From the NCBI RefSeq assembly GCF_010668395.1, contig NZ_WUEY01000009.1:1-64000 (forward strand): a stretch of DNA of 64,000 bases, read 5' to 3'. Position 1 is the first letter of the stretch. Each line of letters starts with the position of its first letter. Below are positions 43,386 through 53,021 of the stretch, piece after piece. The position numbers and the translations under genes were made by a program. The DNA is from Martinezella lusitana. Its GTDB lineage: Bacteria; Pseudomonadota; Alphaproteobacteria; Rhizobiales; Rhizobiaceae. The notes beneath the pieces are model-generated. The model did no database searches. It was not told the DNA's origin and saw only the letters and a program-made list of their open reading frames with translations.

Positions 43386-44417
43386 TCAAAGCCAGTTGAT
43401 GCGTTTCAATATGTAGAGCGTGACGATGGACGTGATGGCCACCAATGCGACGATAACGACGAACGCCCATGTGTCGTTGACGCCCGGAATGCCACCGACA
43501 TTCATGCCGAAGAGGCCGGCGACGACGCTCGGCGGCAGAAGTAGCGCGGCAAGTGCGGCAAGCCGGTTGGAATTGCGGGCGATGCGTTCGCTGATCACGG
43601 TGGAAAGGTCGTCATGCAGAATGCTGGTCCGGTCGCGGATGGCGTCCAGATATTCGATGCAGCGCATGAGCTTGTCGATGACTTCGCGCATCCGGAGTTT
43701 GTCGCGCTCGGTAAGCCAGGGCGCATCGTCATGCTCGATACGGTTGAGGGCGTCGCGTTGCGGTGAGAGATAGCGTCGCAACTGTACGGCTCGTCTGCGA
43801 AGTAATTTGAGACGCTCGCGGACTTCGGCGGCCTCTCCATGGAAGATCAATTCATCGAGTTCGTCCACCTCCTCGTCCATCTGGTCGAGGACAGGTTCCA
43901 GGTCTCTGACGAGCTTGTCGCTGACGAGGGCGAGCAACTCTCCGGCGCGTTTCGGACCTTTGCCTTTTTCGAGCGCCTGGCGAATGTCGCGAAGAGCGGT
44001 GATGTAGTGTCCGCTGTCACGGAGCGTGACGACGCGGTTCTCTTCCACCCAGGCATGGAGGGGCACGAGATCGAGCTCATCGGCCGTTTTTTCCGCCTCC
44101 TGGGGAGGGGTCGCGCAGACACCGCGAAGGATGATCAGCAGACCCTCTTCGACCGGTTCCACACGCGGGCGGGATTCATCTTCCAGCAGCGCGTCCGCGA
44201 CGAGAGGATCGAAACCGCCGCTGCTCGTGACCCATGTTGCTGCCGCATCGTGGTCACGTTCGAGGTGGACCCACAGAATGCCGTCTTCAGGCGTCCAGCG
44301 CTGCAGACCTGCTGCGCCGATTTCGCGACAGCCGCCATTGCCGTCGAGAAGGACGGCAAAGCGAATGCCGGGCTCGGCACCATAACTCAAATGAATCTTC
44401 TGGCCTGCAACCTCCAT
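43386..44417 (-). CDS. CorA/ZntB-family divalent metal transporter
   Basis: This 343-residue protein has a long cytoplasmic N-terminal domain with a long stalk helix, then two C-terminal membrane helices. The pore signature GMN is in LFGMNVGGIPG just after the first helix, and the protein ends with a basic ILKRINWL tail. The PGVNDTW loop is closer to ZntB than to classic CorA, so zinc movement is more likely than magnesium. It stands alone. Confidence 0.88.
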   Translation of the reverse strand: MEVAGQKIHLSYGAEPGIRFAVLLDGNGGCREIGAAGLQRWTPEDGILWVHLERDHDAAATWVTSSGGFDPLVADALLEDESRPRVEPVEEGLLIILRGVCATPPQEAEKTADELDLVPLHAWVEENRVVTLRDSGHYITALRDIRQALEKGKGPKRAGELLALVSDKLVRDLEPVLDQMDEEVDELDELIFHGEAAEVRERLKLLRRRAVQLRRYLSPQRDALNRIEHDDAPWLTERDKLRMREVIDKLMRCIEYLDAIRDRTSILHDDLSTVISERIARNSNRLAALAALLLPPSVVAGLFGMNVGGIPGVNDTWAFVVIVALVAITSIVTLYILKRINWL

Positions 44418-44509
44418 CCGCCCTCATCCTCCCCGAGCGTCCAAGAGGAGAAATCATACGGCCACTTTCCAACGAGAGCAAAGCACTCCTGTCCTCGATC
44501 CCCGCTGGC

Positions 44510-45562
44510 TCAGCGTTGCCAATAGGCGGCGACGCTGAAGGTGGCGGGATCCCTGGCCAATTCGCTCTTGACGAAGGCGCGGATGGCACGGGCTTGCCTT
44601 TGCTCGCACGCGGCCCAGACATAAGTCTGCGGGTCGGCGGCGGGTACGATATCGCGCAGAATGCGCTCCAGCGCATCGGATGCGCCAGGCGCCGTACCAT
44701 TGCGATGCAGCCAGGTGACATCCATCGAGGCACTGGAAACGAGCGTCTGCTCCTCCCGCCTGTCGGCTACCTCGAGGAAGATGCGCAAGTCCGCTTGCGC
44801 CGGCATCGCGGCCGCAATGCGGGCAATGGCCGGGAGCGCGGTTTCGTCGCCGGCCAGAATGAGCTTGCGGGCAGCCGGTACGCCGCCGCCGCCCGGCCCG
44901 ATGAGGCCGGCACGATCGCCGGGTTGCGCGGTCATCGCCCATGTTGCTCCCGGAATGTTGTCGCCTTCGTGCACAACGAAATCGATGTTCATCGTGCCGC
45001 GGGCAAGATCGATGCTGCGGATCGTATAGGCGCGAAGGGTCAGCTCGTCTTCGCCCTTCGGCCAGTGGATGCGTCCGTCGGGTTCCGTATGCGGCCAGAC
45101 CGGCTCGCGGCCCTTCGGCGGAATGAGAAGGCGGACATGCATCCCGCCCTCGACGAAATGCCTGGCGTCGTCGGTTGCGACCACAACGCGGCGCATGTGC
45201 GGTGTGATGTTATAGGCGTCGATAACGCTGATCTCCCGAAAATTCGGTATGGCCGACGGCTGCGGTCCATCGGCCCAATTCAGATCGAGGGTGTTGCCCG
45301 TTGAGAGTTCGAAGAGGTTTTCGGCGACCATGCTGCGGACGGTGAAGAGCATGGCTGCGGTCGGGCAACGCAGCCGGATGTCGAGGCGGTCATTGCTGAC
45401 AGCGATGTCGGCGCTGCCGATGACTGTCTCCAGGCGAGCTCCGGCGGCACTGCGCGTGATCGTGACGTGCTCGGCGAAACGTGCGCAGAATTGATCCAGC
45501 AATTGACCGGCGTCCTTATGCGTGGCAACGCCGGAGGCAGTGAAATCCCTTGCATGCATCAT
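44510..45562 (-). CDS. Siderophore-interacting protein with N-terminal DUF2218
   Basis: This 350-residue protein has an N-terminal DUF2218 domain (about residues 10-95) and a flavin reductase-like SIP domain (about 105-350) with the FAD motif LRAYTIRS and a nucleotide part LAGDETALPAIARI. SIP proteins reduce ferric siderophores in the cytoplasm and free the iron. Its start overlaps the permease stop (ATGA). It closes the siderophore-uptake operon. Confidence 0.88.
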   Translation of the reverse strand: MMHARDFTASGVATHKDAGQLLDQFCARFAEHVTITRSAAGARLETVIGSADIAVSNDRLDIRLRCPTAAMLFTVRSMVAENLFELSTGNTLDLNWADGPQPSAIPNFREISVIDAYNITPHMRRVVVATDDARHFVEGGMHVRLLIPPKGREPVWPHTEPDGRIHWPKGEDELTLRAYTIRSIDLARGTMNIDFVVHEGDNIPGATWAMTAQPGDRAGLIGPGGGGVPAARKLILAGDETALPAIARIAAAMPAQADLRIFLEVADRREEQTLVSSASMDVTWLHRNGTAPGASDALERILRDIVPAADPQTYVWAACEQRQARAIRAFVKSELARDPATFSVAAYWQR

Positions 45563-47559
45563 TGCGTAGTCTCCTTGCGGGTCAGGAACCAGATGAGATA
45601 GGGGCCGCCGATCAGGGCGGCGAACAGGCCGACCGGAACCTCGTAGGGAAAGATCACCATTCGAGACAGCCAGTCGGCAAGCGTCAGCAGCATGGCGCCG
45701 AACAACAGGCTGGCGATCAGCTGTTTGCCGATCTCGCGAAAGCCGACAAGCCGCGCGAGATGCGGCGCTATCAGCCCTGTGAGGCTTAGGGGGCCGACGA
45801 GAAAGGATGGGATGGCGGTGAGAAGGGCTGCCAGGATAGCCAAAGCGAGCCTGCTGATTGCAACGGAGAGGCCGACAGAGCGGGCGACGTCGCCGCCGAG
45901 CGGCAGAACATCAAACCACCGCCGCAGAAGCGGCAGCATCGGGATAAGAAGCGCGGCCGAGATAATTCCCGTCCATGCTTCGAAGGAGCCGGCGCGATTG
46001 GTGGACCCCGACAGCCAGGTCAGCAGGAGATAGCCGCGCAGATCGCCGCGGGCAAGAACGACGGTGACGATTGCCATCGAGAGGGCGCCGATCGCGATCC
46101 CGGAAAGCAGAAGACGCTCCGGGCCGAAGTTTCCGCGAGCGCTGAATGCCATCATGGCGAGGAACGCGACCAGAGCGCCGATCGTCATCGCGATAATGGT
46201 GATGGCAGGCGAGGGGAACGCAAAGAGGAAAAGCGCTGCCGTGAGCCCGGCGCCGCTGCCGGCGCTGACGCCCAGAACCTCAGGGCTTGCAAGCGGATTG
46301 CCGGTCAGGCGCTGCATGATAAAGCCGGCTGCGGCCAGCATGGCGCCGGCCGTGGCTGAAACGACGGTGCGCGGCAGGCGAAAAGGCAGAAGCTCCCAGA
46401 ACCGGACGCCGAAAGCCAATTGCCAGCCGTCGATGCTGCGCCCTGCCGATAGTGCCAAGGTCATCAGCAGGATGACGCCGATAACGAGCGCGGCCAGAGC
46501 CATCTTGGGTGCGGCAAGGTTTGAGCGCGGCCGAGGAGCGCTGTCCGGCCGCAGCGCACTCGTCGAATGCAGGCGCGGCAGGAGCAGGAGCAATAGCGGC
46601 CCGCCCAGAAGCGCGGTCGCCGCGCCTGTCGGTGCAAGATCGGTGAATCCCGGTGAAAGGAGCTGCACGACGCAATCGGTGAGGAACAATAATCCTGCGC
46701 CGGCAATGGGCGCTGCGACGAGCAATTGCCTGGTGCGGCGTGCGCCGCAAAACCGGGCGAGATGGGGCGCGGCGAGCCCGAGGAAGCCAATGACGCCAAC
46801 CTGCGCCGTCACCGAAGCCGCAAGCCAGACGGCAAGAGCCAGGACGACAAAGCGCATGCTGTGCAACGCCAGACCCAGGCTTTTTGCGCTGTTGTCGTCA
46901 AGGCTCATGACGGTGAGAGGGCGAAGGAGCAACAGTGCCGCCGCAAAGCCGATGGCGAGGCGGGGAGCCAGCGTTATGACGCCGTCCCAACTTTGCTGGT
47001 TTAGCGCTCCCGCGCCCCAGATGAACACGGACATGGCATATTCACCGCGCGCTAGAATAATGGTGACGCTGAGAGCGCCGGCGACCAGGGTCACCATCAT
47101 GCCGCACAGAGCCACGGTCACCGGATCGAGACCTCGTCGCCAACTCAAGGCCAGTACGATCAGGACAGTGGCAAGCCCGCCGGCAAAGGCCGAAAATTCG
47201 CGTGAAAGGCCGACGAGCAGTGGAAAGAGGCCGACTGCGATCGTCATCGCCAGCTGTGCGCCGGCTGCGATACCGAGGGTCGAGGCGTCGGCGATCGGAT
47301 TGCGCAGGACCCGTTGCAACAAGGCGCCGGAAAGGCCAAGCGCCGCGCCGGCGATGATCGCGACGGCTGATCGCGGCAGCAGGCTGTCGATCAGCAGGAT
47401 GCGGTTGAGGGCGGCCGCATCGCGCATGTCCTTGGCAAGCTGCGGCCGCAGGGCGACCAGTGCTGCAAATGCAAGGGTGCAGACGACGCCGAGCACGACG
47501 CCGTTGCGCGCCAGCAACGTGCTTCTGGCGATCATGGGCCGCTCAACCATTCCATGCAA
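45559..47559 (-). CDS. fhuB: FhuB-type fused siderophore ABC permease
   Basis: This 666-residue inner-membrane protein is a tandem of two BtuC/FecCD permease domains (about 20 helices). Each half has a cytoplasmic GxxxxxxxG/EAA-like loop, as in RVLRNPIADASTLGIAAGAQ and RLTGNPLASPEVLGVSAGSG. Such fused permeases are known from hydroxamate siderophore systems. Its start overlaps the binding-protein gene by 17 bases; a start at 47535 would avoid the overlap. No ATPase gene follows. Confidence 0.9.
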   Translation of the reverse strand: MHGMVERPMIARSTLLARNGVVLGVVCTLAFAALVALRPQLAKDMRDAAALNRILLIDSLLPRSAVAIIAGAALGLSGALLQRVLRNPIADASTLGIAAGAQLAMTIAVGLFPLLVGLSREFSAFAGGLATVLIVLALSWRRGLDPVTVALCGMMVTLVAGALSVTIILARGEYAMSVFIWGAGALNQQSWDGVITLAPRLAIGFAAALLLLRPLTVMSLDDNSAKSLGLALHSMRFVVLALAVWLAASVTAQVGVIGFLGLAAPHLARFCGARRTRQLLVAAPIAGAGLLFLTDCVVQLLSPGFTDLAPTGAATALLGGPLLLLLLPRLHSTSALRPDSAPRPRSNLAAPKMALAALVIGVILLMTLALSAGRSIDGWQLAFGVRFWELLPFRLPRTVVSATAGAMLAAAGFIMQRLTGNPLASPEVLGVSAGSGAGLTAALFLFAFPSPAITIIAMTIGALVAFLAMMAFSARGNFGPERLLLSGIAIGALSMAIVTVVLARGDLRGYLLLTWLSGSTNRAGSFEAWTGIISAALLIPMLPLLRRWFDVLPLGGDVARSVGLSVAISRLALAILAALLTAIPSFLVGPLSLTGLIAPHLARLVGFREIGKQLIASLLFGAMLLTLADWLSRMVIFPYEVPVGLFAALIGGPYLIWFLTRKETTQ

Positions 47560-48433
47560 GGGTCAGTCCTCCTGCAAGGAGATCGGAAAAACGCTCCGCC
47601 GCCGGCAGCGCGCCATAGGGGTTGATCGAGCCGAGGAGAAGAACGCGGCCCTCTTGCACCGGCGGGAGCGCCTTCCAGAAGGCACTTTGCCGGAGCTCTT
47701 CCAATGCTTCCGCCGGGTGCGGCGGGATCAGGACAATCCATGCCTCCGGCATGGCGGCGAGGCGCTCGATGCCAACGGGCGCCGTCGCCGAATAGCTCGT
47801 CAGATCCGGCCAGGCATTGATGAGGCCGGTCCGGGCCAGAACCTCTCCGAACATGCTATCGGAGCCGAAAACGCGAAAATGTCTGGAATCACCCAGATTG
47901 ATCGGCAGGATGGGGCGATGATCGCCCTTGCCGAAGATGATGCGGTGGGCTTCCAGCTTTTCCCGCGTGGTGTCGACGAGCGCACGGCCGGTTGGCAGAC
48001 CTAGCCGTTCGCCAATCGCAAGCGTCATCTGCTCGGAAAGCCGATAGGGACTGGCGCCCGGCCGATAGACGGCATGGCTCTCGACCGGTGCGATCAGGCG
48101 CAGGCGATCATCGGCCCAGGCATAGAAATTCGAGTTGAAGATCAACTCCGGCATGGCGGCATACAGGACTTCGAAGTTCGGTGTGCCGCGCAGCCCGAGA
48201 TCGGCGACGCCTGCAGGAATGGCGGGCGTCACCGCGACGTCCCGGAACTGCAGCAGCTCGGTTCCGGCGACCACATTGGCGCCGATCGCAAGCAGGGTTT
48301 CCAAAACAGCCCAATCGAGCGTCGCGACGCGCGGGCCTGCCGCCGCGCGTGCCGGTTTCAGGCCAATCGCGCCGACCGCCGCCATGGCCAGAAGTTGCCG
48401 ACGCGATAGCATATGAGCGTTTATTGCCGTCAT
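47543..48433 (-). CDS. fhuD: FhuD-like siderophore-binding protein
   Basis: This 296-residue periplasmic protein has a twin-arginine style signal (LSRRQLLAMAAVGAIG) and the class III binding-protein layout with a long helix between two lobes (TREKLEAHRIIFG). GLRGTPNFEVLYAAMPELIFNS matches the first lobe of FhuD/FecB. It delivers ferric hydroxamates to the fused permease encoded next. Confidence 0.87.
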   Translation of the reverse strand: MTAINAHMLSRRQLLAMAAVGAIGLKPARAAAGPRVATLDWAVLETLLAIGANVVAGTELLQFRDVAVTPAIPAGVADLGLRGTPNFEVLYAAMPELIFNSNFYAWADDRLRLIAPVESHAVYRPGASPYRLSEQMTLAIGERLGLPTGRALVDTTREKLEAHRIIFGKGDHRPILPINLGDSRHFRVFGSDSMFGEVLARTGLINAWPDLTSYSATAPVGIERLAAMPEAWIVLIPPHPAEALEELRQSAFWKALPPVQEGRVLLLGSINPYGALPAAERFSDLLAGGLTLAWNG

Positions 48434-48620
48434 GGAAGATCGCTGACCGATTGACGCTGCGGATGGGGAGAAGCTCTCATGCCGACGCTGAAAATTCGCT
48501 GCCGCTGTTGCGCCGTCATGCGGGCGTCGCCCCTGGTTTCAAACGAGTTCGAGGATTGCCTTGCGGCAATCCCCGGCTCTTTGCCACGATGGAGAAAGAA
48601 AGTATACTTTTTTTATCAAC
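48434..48620. other. Spacer between receptor and binding-protein genes
   Basis: 187 bases without a gene. No TGA-N9-TCA iron box is seen here, so fhuD may share the receptor promoter or use one I cannot place. Confidence 0.35.
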
Positions 48621-50810
48621 TTACCACTTCTTGCTGAGCTTGAAGGTGATGGTTCTGGCATCGCCATAGCCGCAGACATTCTCTCCGGCGCAACCCGAGA
48701 CATAGTCCTTGTCGAAGAGGTTGGCGACGTTGAGCGAGGCGCCCCATCCCTTCTTCTCATAGCGAATGCCCGCATCGAAAAGCGTCGCGGAAGGCACGCG
48801 CAGGGTATTGGCTTCATCCGCCCAGGACTTGCCCTGGTAGCGCACGCCGGCACCGATGCTGAGACCTTCAAGCGCATCGCTGGTAAAGGCATAGTCGAGC
48901 CAAAGCGAGGCGGTGGAGTTCGGCACCAGATAGGGCGAGTTGCCGACGACGGACGTGTCGATATCCTTGGTGATCTTCAGATCGGTGTAGGAATAGGAGC
49001 CGAGCAGCTTCCAGTTATCGTCCAGATTGACCTTGCCTTCGAATTCGACGCCACGCGAACGCACCTCGCCGACTTGCCGCTGCAGGAAGGTGACCGGATC
49101 AGTCAGGGCCATGTTCTTCCGGTCGATCTGGAAGATGGACGCCGTGAACAGGCCGTCGATGAAGTCTGGCTGGTATTTGACGCCAGCCTCGTACTGCTCG
49201 CCCTTTTCGGGGGTCAGGCCGCCGCCGGTAACACTGGTGCCGATGAGAGGATTAAAGAAGGTGCCCGCACTGATATAGGGCGTGATGCCATTGGAGAACT
49301 CGTAGGCAAGGCCGGCACGGCCGCTCGGGGCATTTTCGTTCGACTTGTAGGTCGTGCCGATCTTCGAGTCGGAATTGGTATCGACGAAATCGTAGCGGCC
49401 GTTGAGCGTTACCAGCCAGCCGTCGCCGAAGCGCATCTGGTCTTGCGTATAGACGCCGAGCTGCTGCTGCGTCATGACCTGATTGAGGTAGACGAAGTTC
49501 GTGCCTTGCGGCGTGCCATAGACCGGGTTGGTGGCGCTGATCGGATTGGAGCCGCAGCAGGCCTGAATCTGGTCGAGACGATAGATCGAATAGTCGGTGC
49601 CGATCAGGAAATCATGGCTGATCGGGCCCGTGTCGAACTTGTTCTCCGCGCGCGTGTCGACCGAGAACGTATCGACTTTCGAGCGTTCGAAGAAGCCGAT
49701 GCGGTTCAGCATGTAGTTCGGGTCGTCATAGCCTGGGCTGAGCGGATTTCCATCCACATAGCCGTTCAGATAGGGACCTTCCTCACGCTTGTAGAGGTGG
49801 CCGTAACGCGCGTTCTGCGACACGGTCCAGCCGCCGTCAAAGTCGTGCGAAAACTCGTAGCCGAGCATCTGCTGCGCATATTTCAGGTTGTCGATACTGC
49901 GTTCGCCATAAAAGGCATCGCGCTTGATCTTGCCGAAAGGCGCATCGACGACAGTGCCGACATAGGGAAAGAAACCGTTGCCGCTATGGATTTCATCAAG
50001 GCCGCTCAACATGCCGAAAACGGTAAGCTTGGTGGAATCGTCGGGCGAGATCGTCACCTGCGGCATGATGAAGCCGCGCAGGTCATGGGTGCCGTCGCTG
50101 TAAGTATCGCCGCCTGCAATCTTGCCAGTCAGGCGGTAGCGGTAGACGCCATCTGCCGAGAGCTTGTCGGAGAAATCGAAGCCGACGAAAGCGTTGCCGA
50201 GATTGTTTATGCCGATCTCGGTGGAATATTGAGGAGTGTCGGTCGGCTCCTTGCGGATCATGTTGACGAGGCCGCCGGGATTGGCGCCGCCATAGAGCAC
50301 GGAGGATGGACCCTTCAGGACTTCGACACGTTCGAGCATGTACGGATCGATCTGGAAGCCGCCGAAGCCGTAGCTGTAGAGCGTCAGGCCGTTCAGGAAG
50401 ACGCCGGTCTGTGTCGCGTCGAAGCCGCGAATATAGAACCAGTCGGTATCGCCGTCGTTGCCGAAGGGCTGGGTGGTCACGCCGGGCGTGTAACGCAGCG
50501 CTTCATCCACCTTGTTGGTGATGCCACGATCCTGCATCTCCTGCTGGCCGACGATGGAGACCGATTGCGGCACCTCGGTGATCGGCGTGTCGGCCTTCGA
50601 ACCGGATGTCGTCTTCTTGGCGACATAGCCCTTGACCGGGGCGGTGCCGCTGTCCTCGCTCTTCTGTTGCGAACCGCCTTGAATGACCAGCGGCTGCAAT
50701 TCCGTGGGCTTTTCTTGCGCCGCAACTTGCGTGCCGGCCAGCAATACGGCAATGGCCGCGCCCGTCGCCAGAAGCGACACTCGCGATACGTCTTTCTTCA
50801 ATCCCTGCAT
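48621..50810 (-). CDS. TonB-dependent ferric-siderophore receptor (FhuA/FoxA type)
   Basis: This 729-residue outer-membrane protein has a signal peptide ending near QVAAQ, a plug domain (TPITEVPQSVSIVGQQEMQD; VEVLKGPSSVLYGGANPGGLVNM) and a 22-strand barrel ending with FKLSKKW. The plug motif PQSVSV is that of siderophore receptors. The next genes (fhuD, fhuB) suggest a hydroxamate such as ferrichrome or ferrioxamine. An RirA-type box lies about 60 bases ahead of its start. Confidence 0.9.
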   Translation of the reverse strand: MQGLKKDVSRVSLLATGAAIAVLLAGTQVAAQEKPTELQPLVIQGGSQQKSEDSGTAPVKGYVAKKTTSGSKADTPITEVPQSVSIVGQQEMQDRGITNKVDEALRYTPGVTTQPFGNDGDTDWFYIRGFDATQTGVFLNGLTLYSYGFGGFQIDPYMLERVEVLKGPSSVLYGGANPGGLVNMIRKEPTDTPQYSTEIGINNLGNAFVGFDFSDKLSADGVYRYRLTGKIAGGDTYSDGTHDLRGFIMPQVTISPDDSTKLTVFGMLSGLDEIHSGNGFFPYVGTVVDAPFGKIKRDAFYGERSIDNLKYAQQMLGYEFSHDFDGGWTVSQNARYGHLYKREEGPYLNGYVDGNPLSPGYDDPNYMLNRIGFFERSKVDTFSVDTRAENKFDTGPISHDFLIGTDYSIYRLDQIQACCGSNPISATNPVYGTPQGTNFVYLNQVMTQQQLGVYTQDQMRFGDGWLVTLNGRYDFVDTNSDSKIGTTYKSNENAPSGRAGLAYEFSNGITPYISAGTFFNPLIGTSVTGGGLTPEKGEQYEAGVKYQPDFIDGLFTASIFQIDRKNMALTDPVTFLQRQVGEVRSRGVEFEGKVNLDDNWKLLGSYSYTDLKITKDIDTSVVGNSPYLVPNSTASLWLDYAFTSDALEGLSIGAGVRYQGKSWADEANTLRVPSATLFDAGIRYEKKGWGASLNVANLFDKDYVSGCAGENVCGYGDARTITFKLSKKW

Positions 50811-50870
50811 TTCCGTCGTTCGTCCCGATTTTACGCCCGTTCGGCCGGAGGCGGCCGATCCCTCAATAAG

Positions 50871-50887
50871 ATGAGGAGTTAACTCAT
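50871..50887. promoter_or_regulatory. RirA-type iron box (TGA-N9-TCA)
   Basis: ATGAG-GAGTTAA-CTCAT contains TGA, nine bases and TCA, the iron-responsive operator (IRO) of rhizobia bound by RirA. It lies between the receptor and the AraC regulator genes. Confidence 0.65.
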
Positions 50888-50978
50888 ATTTACCGGCGAG
50901 GCTTGTCTGTCACGAGGGAAATTGAACGTTTTTGGGCAATTCTCCGCGAAGCATGCAATTGCTCGGGAACTGTGGTCT

Positions 50979-51905
50979 TCAGGCAAGCCTGCTGCGTTTC
51001 CAGCTTGCGGGAGCGGCGCCGACATTCTTGCGGAAGACGCGGGTAAAATGCGCCTGGTCGGCAAATCCGGTTTCGACGGCAACTGTCGTCAGCGGCATTT
51101 CGCTCTTCAGGAGAAGCTCCTTGGCTCGCTCCAGCCTTGCCTGCGTTTGCCATTGATGCGGAGGGAGGCCGGTTGACGCCTTGAAGGCGTGGCTGAAGTG
51201 TGATTGCGACAGGCCGGTCAGCGCTGCCAGTTCCTCCAGCCGGATGGCCCGTGTGCAATTTTCCTCTATGTAGTCCACGGCTCGACGCAATTGCCAGGTG
51301 GCAAGGGCGCTACGCTTGCGTGGCTGAGTTCCGCGCAATTGCAGCACGTCGATCAACAGCGAAAGCGTCAGACCGTCGCCATAGAGGTCGTGTAGCGGTT
51401 CGGGATTTTCACATTCGGCAGCGATAAGCTCAGCGAGCGCCATCACGCGCTGGTCGGTGAAATGCAATTGCGGCCGATCGAGCCGCGCAGGATCGATATT
51501 TTCCATCAGCCGCTGGCTGATGATTTCCGCATTGAAGTGGATATCGAGGTGGCGCACGAATTCAACGTCGGAAATATCGACCCAGAGTTCCATGCGAGCC
51601 GGAATGTAGGAGATCCGCCCCCTGTTGTAATCCTGGAGCTGAGCCGGCGCTCGCGGCGACTGTCGAACGTTGGTGGTGCCTGCGCCGCGCTGTTCCAGAA
51701 GAATGAACAGACGCGGATCGTTCGCGACATAGTATCCACCGGCATGGGCCGCGCAGTTGACATTCCAGATATCGGCGACGATGCCGTTCCACTGGCGTCG
51801 ATGCATGCCGCCGATGACGGAAAAGCCTCCGATCTTGTTCTGCATTCTTGGCTGAAACGTCATTCGCGGTTTCCGGTGTTGCTCTCGCGCAATAATCCTT
51901 CCCAT
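50979..51905 (-). CDS. AraC-family regulator of siderophore uptake
   Basis: This protein has up to 308 residues (starts at 51863 or 51845 would be 14 or 20 residues shorter; none has a strong ribosome site). The last 100 residues hold two helix-turn-helix units (IRLEELAALTGLSQSHFSHAFKASTGLPPHQWQ and MPLTTVAVETGFADQAHFTRVFRKNVGAAPASW). The N-terminal domain should sense a ligand, probably the ferric siderophore, as in other regulators of this type next to receptors. Confidence 0.85.
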   Translation of the reverse strand: MGRIIAREQHRKPRMTFQPRMQNKIGGFSVIGGMHRRQWNGIVADIWNVNCAAHAGGYYVANDPRLFILLEQRGAGTTNVRQSPRAPAQLQDYNRGRISYIPARMELWVDISDVEFVRHLDIHFNAEIISQRLMENIDPARLDRPQLHFTDQRVMALAELIAAECENPEPLHDLYGDGLTLSLLIDVLQLRGTQPRKRSALATWQLRRAVDYIEENCTRAIRLEELAALTGLSQSHFSHAFKASTGLPPHQWQTQARLERAKELLLKSEMPLTTVAVETGFADQAHFTRVFRKNVGAAPASWKRSRLA

Positions 51906-51992
51906 TTAACTCAAGTTATTACAGTAACCGAGCGCGGATGGCAATCGGGCTGCTGCGACGCGAAATAATGGTGTAGCCGCATGCGCATATGC

Positions 51993-52023
51993 AAAAGGGG
52001 CGCTCTTGTCGAGCGTCCCTTTT
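51993..52023. terminator. Bidirectional terminator
   Basis: AAAAGGGGCGCTC and GAGCGTCCCTTTT (one mismatch) pair around TTGTC. It lies between the start of the AraC gene and the 3' end of the leftward secreted-protein gene. Confidence 0.65.
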
Positions 52024-52045
52024 GCCGGATTTGGATCTGCCGCTG

Positions 52046-52696
52046 CTAGAAGAGCCCGGCCGTTCGGATTGTTTTCGAATTTGGCCGATAAGAAGCTTCG
52101 ATAACGCCGGACGACTGATGTTTGGACAATGGGGGCGGAGCAATGGCGTGCGCGCGCTTGGCGGCCGGGCTCTGCAATGCGTTGCAATTTCCAGAGCTGC
52201 TCGTCCTGACCTGCGGCTTGTCGCTGCCGGAGCTGATGTATTCCATGAACCGGGTGCAGGTGCCCTTGCTGGATGTCGTCGAGATCATCGTGTAGCCTTG
52301 GGCACCTTTTGGCAGCCTGGACAGATCGACCTTCATGACACTATCTGCCCCCGCCGGCCATTGCGCCAGGAACTGTGCGTTGTTGAACATGGCCGCCGTC
52401 TCGCGGTCCATCTCCGCTGAAATGCGCTGCATTTCGGCAAAGGGCGAGGCGTCATCGAACGGATCGAAGGCTGTGACGGTATAGGAGGTCGGATCAGAAG
52501 CGCCGCGGAATTCGACGGCCGGCGGCTGATCGCCGCTGTAGCGGATCACCTCCAGCGTGCCGTCCGGCAGGCGGACGGTCATTTGATGCCTGATGGCGGG
52601 TTGTCTGGTCTGCTGTTGGGCGAGCGCCTGGCTTGCCAATCCCGCTGCTGCGATGAGGCCGGCGCCGATAAGGAACGCACTGCGAAGGGTTTGCAC
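52046..52696 (-). CDS. Secreted hypothetical protein
   Basis: This 216-residue protein starts at GTG after GGAGACC and has a signal peptide (FLIGAGLIAAAGLASQALAQ). The mature part is rich in Ser, Thr and Pro and contains two cysteines (GTCTRFMEY and GNCNAL) that could pair. I do not recognise a domain. It is probably periplasmic. The GTG is preferred because of the ideal ribosome site and the signal sequence directly after it. Confidence 0.65.
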   Translation of the reverse strand: MQTLRSAFLIGAGLIAAAGLASQALAQQQTRQPAIRHQMTVRLPDGTLEVIRYSGDQPPAVEFRGASDPTSYTVTAFDPFDDASPFAEMQRISAEMDRETAAMFNNAQFLAQWPAGADSVMKVDLSRLPKGAQGYTMISTTSSKGTCTRFMEYISSGSDKPQVRTSSSGNCNALQSPAAKRAHAIAPPPLSKHQSSGVIEASYRPNSKTIRTAGLF

Positions 52697-53021
52697 GATG
52701 GTCTCCTTTTCTTGAAGAGCATATCCGATGGGCTTCCAAGCGGATGGCTTCGGGCGCCCATCAATGTGACCCGCTCGATTTTGGGCGTACCTTGGCCAAA
52801 TTTATGGCATGTCGCCGTAACGGCGCGGCGTAGAAGGATGGTTCAGGTAAAACCTGTGTGATTGGCGCGAAATCCGGATATTGCCAGTCGTCGATGTCAC
52901 CTGCGGCAAGAGCGCCGTTCGTCGATTGGGCATTCGATATGACAACGCCCGCTTGAAATTTCCCTCGTCTTCCGCCACCTGTTCGGCGTGACGTTCAACA
53001 TTCCCAGGAGACTAGACGCAT
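52697..53021. other. Gene-free stretch upstream of htpG
   Basis: About 325 bases. It must hold the htpG promoter, but I cannot define a heat-shock sigma site. No gene is supported. Confidence 0.3.

Noticed and set aside
46064..48004. Plus-strand open frame of 646 codons
   Set aside because: Antisense to fhuB and fhuD. Its Arg/Ala/Pro-rich product is typical of an antisense shadow.
48561..50882. Very long plus-strand open frame of 773 codons
   Set aside because: It is antisense to the TonB-dependent receptor gene over its whole length. The receptor frame has all motifs, a signal peptide and a stop in the right place. The antisense frame results from GC-rich third positions.
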